The translations under genes were made by a program, and so were the position numbers. A DNA stretch of 61,882 bases from Gammaproteobacteria bacterium (GTDB lineage Bacteria; Pseudomonadota; Gammaproteobacteria; Pseudomonadales; Azotimanducaceae): positions 1 to 61,882 of the forward strand of contig JABIZD010000002.1 of the NCBI GenBank assembly GCA_018666555.1. The letters run 5' to 3'. How positions within the stretch are numbered: position 1 is the stretch's first letter; each line of letters opens with the position of its first letter. The notes beneath the pieces were generated by a model that did no database searches, was not told the DNA's origin, and was given only the letters and a program-made list of their open reading frames with translations. This document shows, piece after piece, positions 1-8,661 of the stretch.

Positions 1-1074
1 ATCTTGCTCTTGCTCTTGCTCTTGCTCTTGCTCTTGCTCTTGCTCTTGCCCAGCGGTTATAGAATCAGCATCCAGATAGGTATTTGAGCATTCAATGGTC
101 AGCAAACCCCCTTCCTGCATCGCATCCTTGGAATTTAGCGCCATATTCAGCAGGGCATTTTCTACTTGGCTTGCATCAGCAAATACGGGCCAGAGGTCAT
201 TTTCAATGTTGTACTGGATGTCTATAGTTTCGCCCAGTGAGCGCGCAAGCAGGACCGATATGTTGCCGATAAGTGAGCTTAGGTCAATAGAACATGGATC
301 TAAATGATGCTTCCTTGAAAATACAAGCAATCGACGCGTTAACTCAGCAGCTCGAGTGGAAGCGCTTAAGATAGCCTCGATATTTTCACCGGCATCACCA
401 ATTCCTTCGCTGAGAAGCTGCGCATTACCCTGGATGACGGCTAATATGTTATTAAAGTCATGTGCGACACCACCTGTTAATTGACCTACCATTTCCATTT
501 TCTGCGATTGTCTTAGCTGGGCCTCTAATCTCACTCGCTCGGTGATGTCTTCAAGTGAATAGATTATCCTCGACCAGTCTTGCTGATGCGCTGGTGGCAC
601 AACGGTCTGGCGGCGAATGATGATTTCCTTGCGGTTACCATCGATGTCGATCGTTTCTATAACTGAGCTGAATTTGTGATTCCAGAAATCTATTAGCGTG
701 TCTAAAAAGGATTCCAGCTCTTCTTCAATGACTTCCTCTGCTGTGCTATGTTGCAAAAGAGTCTCAACGGACTCTTCATTAAAGAGCTTAACCGCTGCAC
801 TACTGACTTCCAGGACTTTTGTTGCTTTATATGCTTTCCTGAGTAGCCCTGGATTTTCATCAAAGTAATGACGCCAATCATCGACGCCTTCGATGCTATC
901 GAGCATTTGCTTAGCGAGGCTCCAATCATCTACCCAAATTGCAACAGGAGATTCATCAAACAATTCTCTATAATGGTTTTCGCTGGGTTCTGGGTCGCCC
1001 ATAGCACCGTCAAGGCGGTTGTCAGATGAAACAAGGCCATTCTCTTGATCTTGTTTCAAGTCAGTGACTTTCAT
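1..1074 (-). CDS. PAS-domain sensor histidine kinase (C-terminus outside window)
   Basis: Only the first 358 residues are present; the gene runs off the left edge. Residues about 35-175 read as a divergent PAS-like sensor of the type that opens 'YRELFDESPVAIW' and ends just before a helical linker (LEDITERVRLEAQLRQSQKM). The dimerisation/phosphoacceptor box GGVAHDFNNILAVIQGNA puts the phospho-histidine at residue 205, and the N box of the ATPase domain (ENALLNMALNSKDAM) is near residues 305-319. No membrane segment is visible, so the sensor is probably cytoplasmic. The ATG is preceded by AAGGG at about 9 bases. Just after the N box lies an in-frame run of alternating Gln-Glu encoded by a hexanucleotide array. 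It follows potI on the same strand after about 250 bases, so a link to polyamine uptake is possible but unproven. The missing part may carry a receiver domain, as is common in this family. Confidence 0.88.
   Translation of the reverse strand, partial: MKVTDLKQDQENGLVSSDNRLDGAMGDPEPSENHYRELFDESPVAIWVDDWSLAKQMLDSIEGVDDWRHYFDENPGLLRKAYKATKVLEVSSAAVKLFNEESVETLLQHSTAEEVIEEELESFLDTLIDFWNHKFSSVIETIDIDGNRKEIIIRRQTVVPPAHQQDWSRIIYSLEDITERVRLEAQLRQSQKMEMVGQLTGGVAHDFNNILAVIQGNAQLLSEGIGDAGENIEAILSASTRAAELTRRLLVFSRKHHLDPCSIDLSSLIGNISVLLARSLGETIDIQYNIENDLWPVFADASQVENALLNMALNSKDAMQEGGLLTIECSNTYLDADSITAGQEQEQEQEQEQEQEQD
4..48. repeat. Hexanucleotide microsatellite inside the kinase gene
   Basis: Seven perfect copies of TTGCTC plus a final TTG on the plus strand. 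On the coding (minus) strand this is CAAGAG, giving an alternating Gln-Glu tract of about 15 residues. The unit is a multiple of three, so copy-number change would lengthen or shorten the protein without a frameshift. The tract lies in the ATPase domain between the N box and the expected G1 box, where related kinases have a surface loop. The last unit at the window edge is degenerate (ATC). Confidence 0.95.
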
Positions 1075-1326
1075 TCTGAATTAACCCTTAGATAGATCCT
1101 CGGTGCGTTTAGGTGGCTCCTTGAGGATATTAATCAGTATGGGAGATTTTGCGTGGTATTGCTAGGCAATTAGAACCCTCTGTGTTTATTTTTTGGTTTC
1201 TGCTGGTATGGATATTAGGGTGTAACTGAGGTGGATCGGATTCTAGTCTGTTTTACCATTAGAAGGACAACAGCTAGGCGCTGGGTCAGATGACTCCTTG
1301 AACCAACCAGGAAGACTTCAGTTTGC
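1075..1326. other. Intergenic gap between kinase gene and potI
   Basis: About 250 bases separate the potI stop from the kinase start, both on the minus strand. I see no convincing hairpin-plus-T-run terminator and no recognisable small ORF. The gap is long enough for the kinase to have its own promoter, but I cannot place one with confidence. Confidence 0.4.
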
Positions 1327-2151
1327 TTAGGGTTGCTGAACCCGTCTTATTGTCCGTTGTTCCTGCCGGTACATAACCCAGCCTGAGATGACAACCCCGA
1401 GACCGACAATGGTGATGATGATTGTTGCCAGGGCATTTACATCAGGTGTTACTCCTAATCTTACTTTTGAAAAAATGACCATAGGCAGGGTGCTGGAACC
1501 GGGACCGGAGACGAAACTGGCGATGACCAGGTCATCCAGTGACAGGGTAAAGGCCAATAACCAGGCCGCCAGCATTGCCGGTGCTATTAATGGTAGTGTG
1601 ATATCGAGGGTAACCCGAAAGGGATGCGCTCCTAGATCTGTCGCGGCCTCGATTAAGGACTTGTCTAAAGTAGCCAGGCGTGACTGAATAATGATAGCAA
1701 CAAAAGCCATGGAAAAAGTGATGTGGGCGATAATGATGGTTAGGGTTCCTCGTGAATCAGGCCAGCCGATCAGTTGTTCGCTGCTGATGAACACCAGCAG
1801 CAGGGACAAGCCAGTTATGACTTCAGGCATGACCAAGGGGGCCGCGATTAGCCCGGTGAATAAAAGCCTACCTTTGAAAGTATTTGTTTGCGTCAGCGCC
1901 AGTCCAGCAAGTGTACCCAGGAAAGTCGCCAGGGTAGCGCTGATCAAGGCGATTTTAAGGCTTAGGAGGGCAGCGTTAATAATCTGTTCGTTCTCGAACA
2001 AGGCGCTGTACCAGCGCAATGAAAAGCCATTCCAGACAGTGGGTATGCTGGAATCATTGAATGAATAGATTACCAGGACTGCAATGGGTACATATAAAAA
2101 CGCGTATCCAAAGAACATAGCGGTAGTGACGAAATAAGACCGCTGTTTCAT
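1327..2151 (-). CDS. potI: Putrescine/polyamine ABC transporter permease PotI
   Basis: Second inner-membrane permease of a polyamine ABC importer, 274 residues, normal for PotI/PotC. It has a membrane segment at residues 10-32, about five further hydrophobic stretches, and the EAA loop 'EAATDLGAHPFRVTLDITLPL' region that contacts the ATPase. The C-terminal 'SLDDLVIASFVSGPGSSTLPMVIFSKVR' region is typical of PotC/PotI. Its ATG overlaps the end of potH by 4 bases, so the two are probably translationally coupled. It is the last gene of the potFGHI series. The family supports uptake of putrescine or spermidine; substrate choice cannot be read from the permease. Confidence 0.93.
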   Translation of the reverse strand: MKQRSYFVTTAMFFGYAFLYVPIAVLVIYSFNDSSIPTVWNGFSLRWYSALFENEQIINAALLSLKIALISATLATFLGTLAGLALTQTNTFKGRLLFTGLIAAPLVMPEVITGLSLLLVFISSEQLIGWPDSRGTLTIIIAHITFSMAFVAIIIQSRLATLDKSLIEAATDLGAHPFRVTLDITLPLIAPAMLAAWLLAFTLSLDDLVIASFVSGPGSSTLPMVIFSKVRLGVTPDVNALATIIITIVGLGVVISGWVMYRQEQRTIRRVQQP

Positions 2152-3083
2152 GGTCCGTCCTCCTGGGCAATTTGATATCGCTGTAGCAACATAATCGGGA
2201 CCAGCAGAATTATTAATAAGATGGTGGCAACTGCCGTTGCTACCGGCCAGTCACGATTGCTATAAAATTCATTGAATAGTTGCCGGCCTATCATCAGTGA
2301 ATCAAGGCCACCAAGTAGGGCGGGAATGACATACTCGCCCATTGCTGGGATAAACACGAGAAGACAGCCTGCTATAACACCCGGTAGTGACAATGGCAGT
2401 GTGACGTCGGTGAATACGCGATACGGGCTTGCACCAAGGTCAGATGCTGCCTCTCTCATGGAATTATCCAGCCGCTCAAGACTCGCGTAAAGGGGCAGAA
2501 TCATGAAAGGCAGGTAGGAGTAGATGATTCCCAGGTAAACGGCGGTATCGGAGTATAACATTTTCAGGGGCTGCTCGATGAGGCCGCTCGCCAGCAGTGC
2601 AGTGTTGATTAACCCATGGGTGGAAAGCATGCCCATCCAGGCATAAACCCGCAACAGGAAGGAAGTCCAGAAGGGAAGAATAACAAGCATTAACAGGATG
2701 TTTCGCTGTACTGGTTTTGCTCTGGCGATACCATAGGCCATAGGATAGCCAATCAGAAGGCACCAGAAGGTAGAGATGGCTGCGATTTTGGCTGACTTGA
2801 GGTAGCTGAGCCAATAAAGATTATCCTCGAAAAGGAACCGATAATTATCGAGGGTGACGTGGATAAAGCTAGATTCTGAGCTGTCAAATAGTGGTGTGAA
2901 AGGGGGTTGGCCGATGACTGGGTCGGAGAAACTAATCTTGAAAATAATCAGGAACGGCACCAGGAAAAAAAGCAGTAGCCACAGGTAGGGCAGGTAGATG
3001 ACAAAAAGCTGCCATAGTCTTTCAGAGGTGGGTACTTTAGGTGTGCTCACTCTCTTAACACCATACAGCAAGCCGGATCCCAC
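2148..3083 (-). CDS. potH: Putrescine/polyamine ABC transporter permease PotH
   Basis: First permease subunit, with strong resemblance to PotH: 'VIYLPYLWLLLFFLVPFLIIFKISFSD' near the N-terminus, 'AAISTFWCLLIGYPMAYGIA', 'VILPFWTSFLLRVYAWMGML', the EAA loop 'EAASDLGASPYRVFTDVTLPL', and 'FIPAMGEYVIPALLGG'. Six membrane segments are expected. The start is uncertain. The longest frame begins with GTG 37 bases inside potG. A second GTG, 33 bases further in, overlaps the potG stop as GTGA and gives an N-terminus (MSTPKVPTSERLW) more like known PotH proteins. I favour that inner GTG (start at 3050), giving 300 residues. The end overlaps potI by 4 bases. Confidence 0.92.
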   Translation of the reverse strand: MGSGLLYGVKRVSTPKVPTSERLWQLFVIYLPYLWLLLFFLVPFLIIFKISFSDPVIGQPPFTPLFDSSESSFIHVTLDNYRFLFEDNLYWLSYLKSAKIAAISTFWCLLIGYPMAYGIARAKPVQRNILLMLVILPFWTSFLLRVYAWMGMLSTHGLINTALLASGLIEQPLKMLYSDTAVYLGIIYSYLPFMILPLYASLERLDNSMREAASDLGASPYRVFTDVTLPLSLPGVIAGCLLVFIPAMGEYVIPALLGGLDSLMIGRQLFNEFYSNRDWPVATAVATILLIILLVPIMLLQRYQIAQEDGP

Positions 3084-4132
3084 GAAAGATGTACCTCATC
3101 TTTCCAGTTTATATCAAGTCCTGTTGCCCTGGACTGGTTCTGTGTAGTTACCTGCAGATAAGTTCCGTTATCGGTTTTAATCCGATAAACACAATGATTG
3201 CCATAATAGCCAAGGTCCCAAACGGCGCCTTTGACCGAGTTTATATCGGTGCTGCTGATGGTTTTTTTGGAGAGCGATATTTTTTCCGGTCGAATGGCAA
3301 CCCATAGTGTTTCACCAACGTTCACCCTCGCATCAGGGCTGGCAGCAAGAAGCCCCAGGGCATCTGTTTTGACCTGCGTCGCATTGCTGTCATTGGTAGC
3401 TACGATGCCTTCGAACAGATTGATACTGCCAACGAAGTCGGCAACGAATCTATTGCTTGGGTATTCGTAGATTTCTGTTGGTGTTCCTGTCTGGATGAAT
3501 TTGCCCTCATTCATTACCGCTATTCGGCTTGCCAGGGTCATGGCTTCTTCCTGGTCATGGGTAACCAGAATAAAAGTGATGCCCAATTCATGCTGGATAT
3601 TCATGAGTTCAAACTGGGTTTGTTCTCTTAGTTTCTTATCCAGTGCCGCTAGTGGCTCATCAAGTAGCAATACCTTTGGTTTTTTAATCAGCGCTCTGGC
3701 CAGCGCAACACGCTGTAGCTGTCCTCCGGATAACTGATTTGGTTTCCGATTCGAGAAAGACGAAAGCTGCACTAACGCCAGTATTTCTTCTACTCTGTGA
3801 TCAATCTCTGGTTTCTTTATGTTTTCTTTTACCAGGCCATAACCCACATTTTTTGCGACACTCATGTGCGGAAATACTGCGTACGACTGGAACATCATGT
3901 TGACGGGCCGCTGATAGGGTGGCAGGTCAGTCATGTCCTTACCATTTAACAGGATCCGACCCGAACTCGGCCGCTCAAAGCCGGCGAGCATTCTTAGTAG
4001 CGTGGTTTTACCGCTGCCGGACCCGCCAAGAATCGCAAAAAGTTCCCCTTGGTTAATATCTTGACTGATGTTGTCTACAACTGTGACGCCGTCAAATTTT
4101 TTTGAAATGTTTTCGATTTGTATGAAAGACAT
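3047..4132 (-). CDS. potG: Polyamine ABC transporter ATP-binding protein PotG
   Basis: 361-residue ATPase that powers the polyamine importer. Walker A GGSGSGKTT at residues 36-44, ABC signature LSGGQ at 134-138, Walker B LLLDEP with D158/E159, and the switch histidine at 192 in LVTHDQEEA. After about residue 240 comes a C-terminal TOBE-type regulatory domain, as in PotA/PotG and other CUT1-like ATPases. It is followed immediately by potH and potI and preceded by potF after 64 bases, in the classic potFGHI order. The ATG has only a weak ribosome-binding site. PotA is the main alternative name; gene order favours PotG. Confidence 0.93.
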   Translation of the reverse strand: MSFIQIENISKKFDGVTVVDNISQDINQGELFAILGGSGSGKTTLLRMLAGFERPSSGRILLNGKDMTDLPPYQRPVNMMFQSYAVFPHMSVAKNVGYGLVKENIKKPEIDHRVEEILALVQLSSFSNRKPNQLSGGQLQRVALARALIKKPKVLLLDEPLAALDKKLREQTQFELMNIQHELGITFILVTHDQEEAMTLASRIAVMNEGKFIQTGTPTEIYEYPSNRFVADFVGSINLFEGIVATNDSNATQVKTDALGLLAASPDARVNVGETLWVAIRPEKISLSKKTISSTDINSVKGAVWDLGYYGNHCVYRIKTDNGTYLQVTTQNQSRATGLDINWKDEVHLSWDPACCMVLRE

Positions 4133-4196
4133 TTTGGTTACTCTGATGAACTTTGATTTGTCCTGGCGGTATCCTTGGTCATTTCCTTGTTGCTCC

Positions 4197-5303
4197 TTAT
4201 AAACCAGATTTAATGCGTGTCCAGGTTCGCGATTTCAGCCTCTGGAGTTTCGGATGGAGTACCTTAGTCGTGCTGAGCCGGTTTAAAATAGCTTTGTCAG
4301 GGTAAATTGCTGGATCTGAGGAAATTGCACTGTCTACCAGGTGGGTGGCGGTCTGATTGACGTTTGCGTAGCCGGTATTATTAGTGATTTCTGCGATGAC
4401 TTCTGGTCGCATAAGGTAATTAAGAAAAATATGCGCGTTGCTGACGTTGGTAGCGTCAGCTGGAATGAAAGCAACGTCAAACCAGGCCAGTGATCCCTCC
4501 ATCGGTATATTAAAGCGTAGATCAATTTCGATTCCTGCATCATCAGCCCTTCGATTTGCAACTGCATAGTCCCCTGACCAGCTTTGGGCGATACATACCT
4601 CCTGGCTGGGAAGGTCGATAAGTAGTTTGGAGGAACCAAAATATTTAATGTAAGGACGGATTTTGCGCAGCAGAGTCTCTGCTTGCTTCAATTGTGTGGG
4701 CTCAATTGAATTGGCATCATAACCCAGGTAAACCAATACCATACCAAGAACTTCGCTAGCTGAATCAAGCAGAGTTACACCGCAATCGGCAAATCTGGCG
4801 ACAACAGCAGGATCGAAAACAAGTTCGGCACTGTTAAAAGGCGCATTGGGCATTCGTTCAAACAACATATCATAATTATAGGAAAACCCGGTTGTCCCCC
4901 ACATGTAGGGGAAGCCATAGAGGTTGCCAGGGTCGAATTCAGCGAAATTATTCAGCAACTCGGGGTCCAGGTTTTCCCAATTTGGTAGCAGTTTTTTGTC
5001 GAGGGGGAGGAAAATACCAATGGGTATGAGCTGTGCGGAATTAGATGCGCCGTGAAATATCACATCATAACCAGTATTCCCGGCCATAAGCTTAGCATCG
5101 ACGATCTGGGAGTTGTCGTAAGTATCATAATTTACCTTGATGCCGAATTCGGTTTCAAAGTTAGCCAAGGTATTTTCACCAACATAGTCGGCCCAATTGT
5201 AGATGTTGAGTACGGATTGGGGGTTTTCTGCTGTTGCATCATGCGGTTTGATCAGCATGAGTAAGATGGTAGTTAGTAGCAATCGCAAAGTGAAGGAGGT
5301 CAT
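4197..5303 (-). CDS. potF: Periplasmic putrescine-binding protein PotF
   Basis: 368-residue substrate-binding protein of the polyamine importer. Residues 1-25 form a secretion signal with a hydrophobic core, ending around ATA-EN. The mature protein opens with 'LNIYNWADYVGENTLANFETEFGIKVNYDTYD', the hallmark of the PotD/PotF family, where the NWADY segment contributes to the diamine site. Further family segments are 'GYDVIFHGAS', 'GFPYMWGTTGFSYN' and 'AQSWSGDYAVANRRA'. It is the first gene of the series and so probably carries the operon promoter in the long upstream gap. Putrescine is the likely ligand, by homology only. Confidence 0.93.
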   Translation of the reverse strand: MTSFTLRLLLTTILLMLIKPHDATAENPQSVLNIYNWADYVGENTLANFETEFGIKVNYDTYDNSQIVDAKLMAGNTGYDVIFHGASNSAQLIPIGIFLPLDKKLLPNWENLDPELLNNFAEFDPGNLYGFPYMWGTTGFSYNYDMLFERMPNAPFNSAELVFDPAVVARFADCGVTLLDSASEVLGMVLVYLGYDANSIEPTQLKQAETLLRKIRPYIKYFGSSKLLIDLPSQEVCIAQSWSGDYAVANRRADDAGIEIDLRFNIPMEGSLAWFDVAFIPADATNVSNAHIFLNYLMRPEVIAEITNNTGYANVNQTATHLVDSAISSDPAIYPDKAILNRLSTTKVLHPKLQRLKSRTWTRIKSGL

Positions 5304-5883
5304 GGGGCAAACCTAGCACAAGTAGTAAGATCTAAAAAGAATTAGCCCTATTTATGTCGCTTTGACTGGTTTCGAGTCCGTAATCTTAAAGACTTCACCG
5401 GATTAAGCAGAATTTGCCCGGCTTTTTGTTTCTCGACGCTCTTTTGATTCTTATTCGCTGGCTTGGTTTTTGTTCATTGATTTTGTTTTTGTTTATGGGT
5501 TTGATTCATATACAGGGCAGTCCTACACCGAGATATCTGAGCGGAAAGTAGCCGTTGTGTTTTGGTGCCGCTGAACCTCCGTTTTACTGATGTTTTTTGC
5601 TGATGATAGCTATACGAATTGCTAACCCGGCTGGAGTGGACTACTCATATATAATTCCAAGTTAGGATTCCATAGTAACGGCAAGGGTTAGAAGAGCCAA
5701 CGGTTGAGATCTGGCAGGTTTATCGAAGCCATCACCTCAAGCAAAATGCAAAACGCTTTATTTTGGCATCAGCTGGCTAGTTCAGCGCTTTAAAGTTTGT
5801 TTAATAGCCTAGGTATCGACGACGGCGGGAAGTGAGTAGAATCTCCAAGAATCGAGAAAAATGGCCACCCCAGGAGTATACGT
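5304..5883. other. Divergent intergenic region, potF / GH3 gene
   Basis: This 580-base region holds the start signals of potF (leftward) and the GH3 gene (rightward). It is AT-rich with a T-rich stretch around 5460-5510 in which a roughly 19-base unit (TTTTTGTT...TTTG) appears twice, imperfectly. I see no tRNA, riboswitch or convincing long ORF. A 10-codon frame starting at 5861 ends inside the GH3 start but has no good ribosome-binding site. Confidence 0.5.
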
Positions 5884-7734
5884 TTGCAAATAGACGGTTT
5901 GCAGTTCCGCGACCTTGATCATGATGGCCTGTTGTCTCCGTTCGAAGACTGGAGGTTGTCTGCTAGCCAACGCGCCGAAGACCTGGTTCGTCGCCTGAAT
6001 CTTTCGGAAAAAGCCGGGTTGTTACTTCATGGAACACTGCCTAGTGTTGCCGGGGCGATGAGTTCGCTCGGTATTGGTTCAGAGTATGACTTGCAAGTTT
6101 CTGAGGAATTGATTCTTCAGCGTGGCGTCAACTGCATGATAACCCGTCTGGTAACGAGCCCTCGTGATCTTGCCGTCCAGAACAATGAGATCCAGTCAAT
6201 CGCAGCCCAGGGTCGGTTTGGTATTCCAGTTACTATCAGTACTGATCCACGTCACCATTTTAATGATGTGCTAGGTGCAAGTGTTAGTTCCAGCGGTTTT
6301 AGCCAGTGGCCAGGGACTTTGGGTCTGGCAGCCATAAGAGATGTTGAAACGGTCAGGCGGTTTGGAGACATTGTTCGGCAAGAGTATCGCGCGACTGGTA
6401 TCAGTATGGCGTTATCCCCGCAAGCCGATCTAGCCACCTCGCCACGATGGGCTAGAATCGATGGCACCTTTGGCGAAGACCCTGGCCTGGTGCGCAGTCT
6501 TGTAGGTGCTTATATAGATGGTGTCCAAGGCGGGGCAAATGGGCTCACCGACCAGAGCATCGCCGCGGTCATCAAGCACTGGGTTGGTTATGGCGCAGCA
6601 GAAAATGGTTTTGATGGGCACAATTTTTATGGAAGATTCTCAAGTTTCCCTGGCGGTGCATTCCAGACCCATGTAGATGCATTTCTTTCAGCATTTGAGA
6701 TGCAGGTTGCCGGTGTGATGCCGACTTACAATATTCTAAAAGAGCTGGTTCTTGATGGAGCGATGATCGAGCAGGTAGGTGCCGGATACTCAGTGGAGCT
6801 ATTACAGGATAGGCTTCGCGGTCAACATGGTTTCCAGGGCCTCATTCTCTCCGACTGGGCTATAGCAAGAGATGTGAACGATGCCTGCCGGCTTGGTGAA
6901 CCTCCCATGCAGCCAACAGATATTTCCATGGCCTGGGGCGTTGAAGATTTGACGGTATCTGAGCGGTATGCAAAAGGGCTGAATGCTGGGCTGGATCAAT
7001 TTGGTGGGGAAGATACGCCCGGGCCCATTCTGCAGGCCGTTCAAGCCGGGTTGGTTTCAGAAGAGCGCATAGATGAATCAGCACAAAGAGTTCTTGAGCA
7101 AAAATTCATGTTGGGATTATTCGACAAGCCTTTCGTCGATGTTGATACAGCTGCTTGCACAGTTGGAAATTCGGGCTTTGTTGCGGAAGCTGAGCTTGCC
7201 CAGCGTCGTTCAATGGTATATCTCAAGCGACCTGAGACTAATCTGGACAAGCAGGCAAAATATTACCTCTACGGGTTTTCGAAACAAGCCTTTGAGGCGG
7301 CGGACCTGGCCATTGTTGATGACCTTGAGCTTGCAACCATGGCTATCATAAAACTGCAGTCACCGTCACAAATACTCCATCCCGGGTTTTTCTTTGGTGC
7401 GCGCCAGAAAGAAGGTGACCTGGATTTTAAAGAAACCGATGAGTCCTACCAGGCCTTCCAGAACATTGCCAGGGAAGTGCCTACTATCGTTGTTGTCGAG
7501 ATGAATAGACCACCGATCCTGACGAACATTGAGGATAAATCCAACGTGTTAATAGCCACTTTTGGGGTCAGTGATGAAGCGATAATCGAGGTTCTTTCTG
7601 ATCCTGCCCTGGCAATCGGGCGCCTGCCCTACGCGCTACCAGCATCGATGGACCATGTTCTAGGTCAATCGCCAGATGTTCCGTTTGACGATCCAAATCC
7701 ATTATTTGTATCAGGTTATGTGGCTGACGCTTAA
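5884..7734 (+). CDS. Glycoside hydrolase family 3 protein (beta-glucosidase-like)
   Basis: 616-residue GH3 enzyme expected to remove terminal beta-linked sugars. The N-terminus 'RDLDHDGLLSPFEDWRLSASQRAEDLVRRLNLSEKAGLL' is the usual GH3 entry. The substrate-binding Lys-His pair is K231-H232 (IKHWVGYGAAENG), and the catalytic nucleophile is most likely D324 in GLILSDWAI. Residues after about 430 correspond to the GH3 C-terminal domain, which supplies the acid/base. The start is TTG with AGGAG 7 bases upstream. No signal peptide is visible, so the enzyme is probably cytoplasmic and acts on imported oligosaccharides, unless the true N-terminus is missed. Substrate unknown. It stands alone, convergent with the SDR gene. 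Confidence 0.88.
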   Translation: MQIDGLQFRDLDHDGLLSPFEDWRLSASQRAEDLVRRLNLSEKAGLLLHGTLPSVAGAMSSLGIGSEYDLQVSEELILQRGVNCMITRLVTSPRDLAVQNNEIQSIAAQGRFGIPVTISTDPRHHFNDVLGASVSSSGFSQWPGTLGLAAIRDVETVRRFGDIVRQEYRATGISMALSPQADLATSPRWARIDGTFGEDPGLVRSLVGAYIDGVQGGANGLTDQSIAAVIKHWVGYGAAENGFDGHNFYGRFSSFPGGAFQTHVDAFLSAFEMQVAGVMPTYNILKELVLDGAMIEQVGAGYSVELLQDRLRGQHGFQGLILSDWAIARDVNDACRLGEPPMQPTDISMAWGVEDLTVSERYAKGLNAGLDQFGGEDTPGPILQAVQAGLVSEERIDESAQRVLEQKFMLGLFDKPFVDVDTAACTVGNSGFVAEAELAQRRSMVYLKRPETNLDKQAKYYLYGFSKQAFEAADLAIVDDLELATMAIIKLQSPSQILHPGFFFGARQKEGDLDFKETDESYQAFQNIAREVPTIVVVEMNRPPILTNIEDKSNVLIATFGVSDEAIIEVLSDPALAIGRLPYALPASMDHVLGQSPDVPFDDPNPLFVSGYVADA

Positions 7735-7800
7735 CGGGTTAATTTTTTTAATGGCTCTAATCGGCTGTAGGCTTGCCGAAAAGCCATTTATCAGCACAAC

Positions 7801-8553
7801 CTAATTAGATGGCTTTTTCTGCCCTGGCGCCAGCATGACCCAGGCGGGTTTAGCTTCGCTGACCTTGAGCCAGGTGGCACCACTTTCTTCAGTGGTGAAA
7901 AGCATCAGTACTTCGTCCGCCACATTTTCCGGCGTCATGAATACGGCTTCTTCAGTCCGTTGATCCACTGGGATGATGCCTGTATCGATGCCGCCAGGAC
8001 AAAGTGCATTGATTCGAAGTTGCCTTAGGCTGAGTTCGCTCTTCAGGCTTCGGACTAGTCCGGTAATGGCATGTTTGGTCATGGAGTAGAGAGGGTCAAT
8101 ATCGTAGGGGACAACGCCAGCAAGTGATCCAGTTACCACAATACTGCCACCTGCGCGCATAAGAGGTAGAAGGTGATAGAGGCCATAGACAACGCCATCA
8201 ATATTCACTCCAGTCATTTTTTTGTAGCGTTCGGGCGTCATTGAGCTGAATTGATATTCAGCCAGAGCAGCCTCTGGTGGGGCAATCTGAATGCCTGCAT
8301 TCAGATGCAGGTGGTCAATTTTCCCCATATTTGAAGCCAGCATGCTGGCGGTTTCCTGCCAACTGGAAACATCGCTGACATCACAGTGATGGAATCGCCC
8401 CCCCTGTGTGTTGACAACCGATTCTCCTGACGCTCTGTTGATATCCAAGCCAATGACTTGTGCACCGAGTTCTGATCCACGACGCACAACTGCAGCACCG
8501 ATGCCAGAAGCCGCGCCAGTAACAACGATGTTTTTGCCAGTGAAGTCAGTCAT
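7801..8553 (-). CDS. Short-chain dehydrogenase/reductase (SDR)
   Basis: 250-residue classical SDR with a full catalytic set: nucleotide-binding TGAASGIG at residues 12-19, D36 after the second beta strand (GLDINR, favouring NAD over NADP), NAG at 85-87, S143, Y156 and K160 (YSMTK). These features predict an NAD-dependent alcohol or hydroxy-acid/3-oxoacyl oxidoreductase in the cytoplasm. A segment before the catalytic part (PEAALAEYQFSSMTPERYKKM) is slightly longer than usual. It is divergent from the APC permease gene across about 110 bases and convergent with the GH3 gene. Substrate not predictable. Confidence 0.9.
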   Translation of the reverse strand: MTDFTGKNIVVTGAASGIGAAVVRRGSELGAQVIGLDINRASGESVVNTQGGRFHHCDVSDVSSWQETASMLASNMGKIDHLHLNAGIQIAPPEAALAEYQFSSMTPERYKKMTGVNIDGVVYGLYHLLPLMRAGGSIVVTGSLAGVVPYDIDPLYSMTKHAITGLVRSLKSELSLRQLRINALCPGGIDTGIIPVDQRTEEAVFMTPENVADEVLMLFTTEESGATWLKVSEAKPAWVMLAPGQKKPSN

Positions 8554-8661
8554 TTTATATTCCTGCTATAGGTGCCTGCTATTGGGGTATCCTACACACA
8601 GTTAAAGGTAACAGTACAGAGAGAAGGGATTAGTGCAGCAAGCCAGACAAAGGAGCGCGCC

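Noticed and set aside
5861-5893. 10-codon frame ending inside the GH3 start, resembling a leader peptide
   Set aside because: No good ribosome-binding site, no run of regulatory codons and no attenuator hairpin; short frames like this arise often by chance.
7735-7800. Possible bidirectional terminator between the GH3 and SDR genes
   Set aside because: AATGGC/GCCATT can pair, but only around a long loop, and no T-run follows on either strand.
8572-8661. Longer N-terminus for the APC permease from an upstream GTG
   Set aside because: The GTG at 8662 has AAGGAG at ideal spacing, and the extra residues are not like the family.
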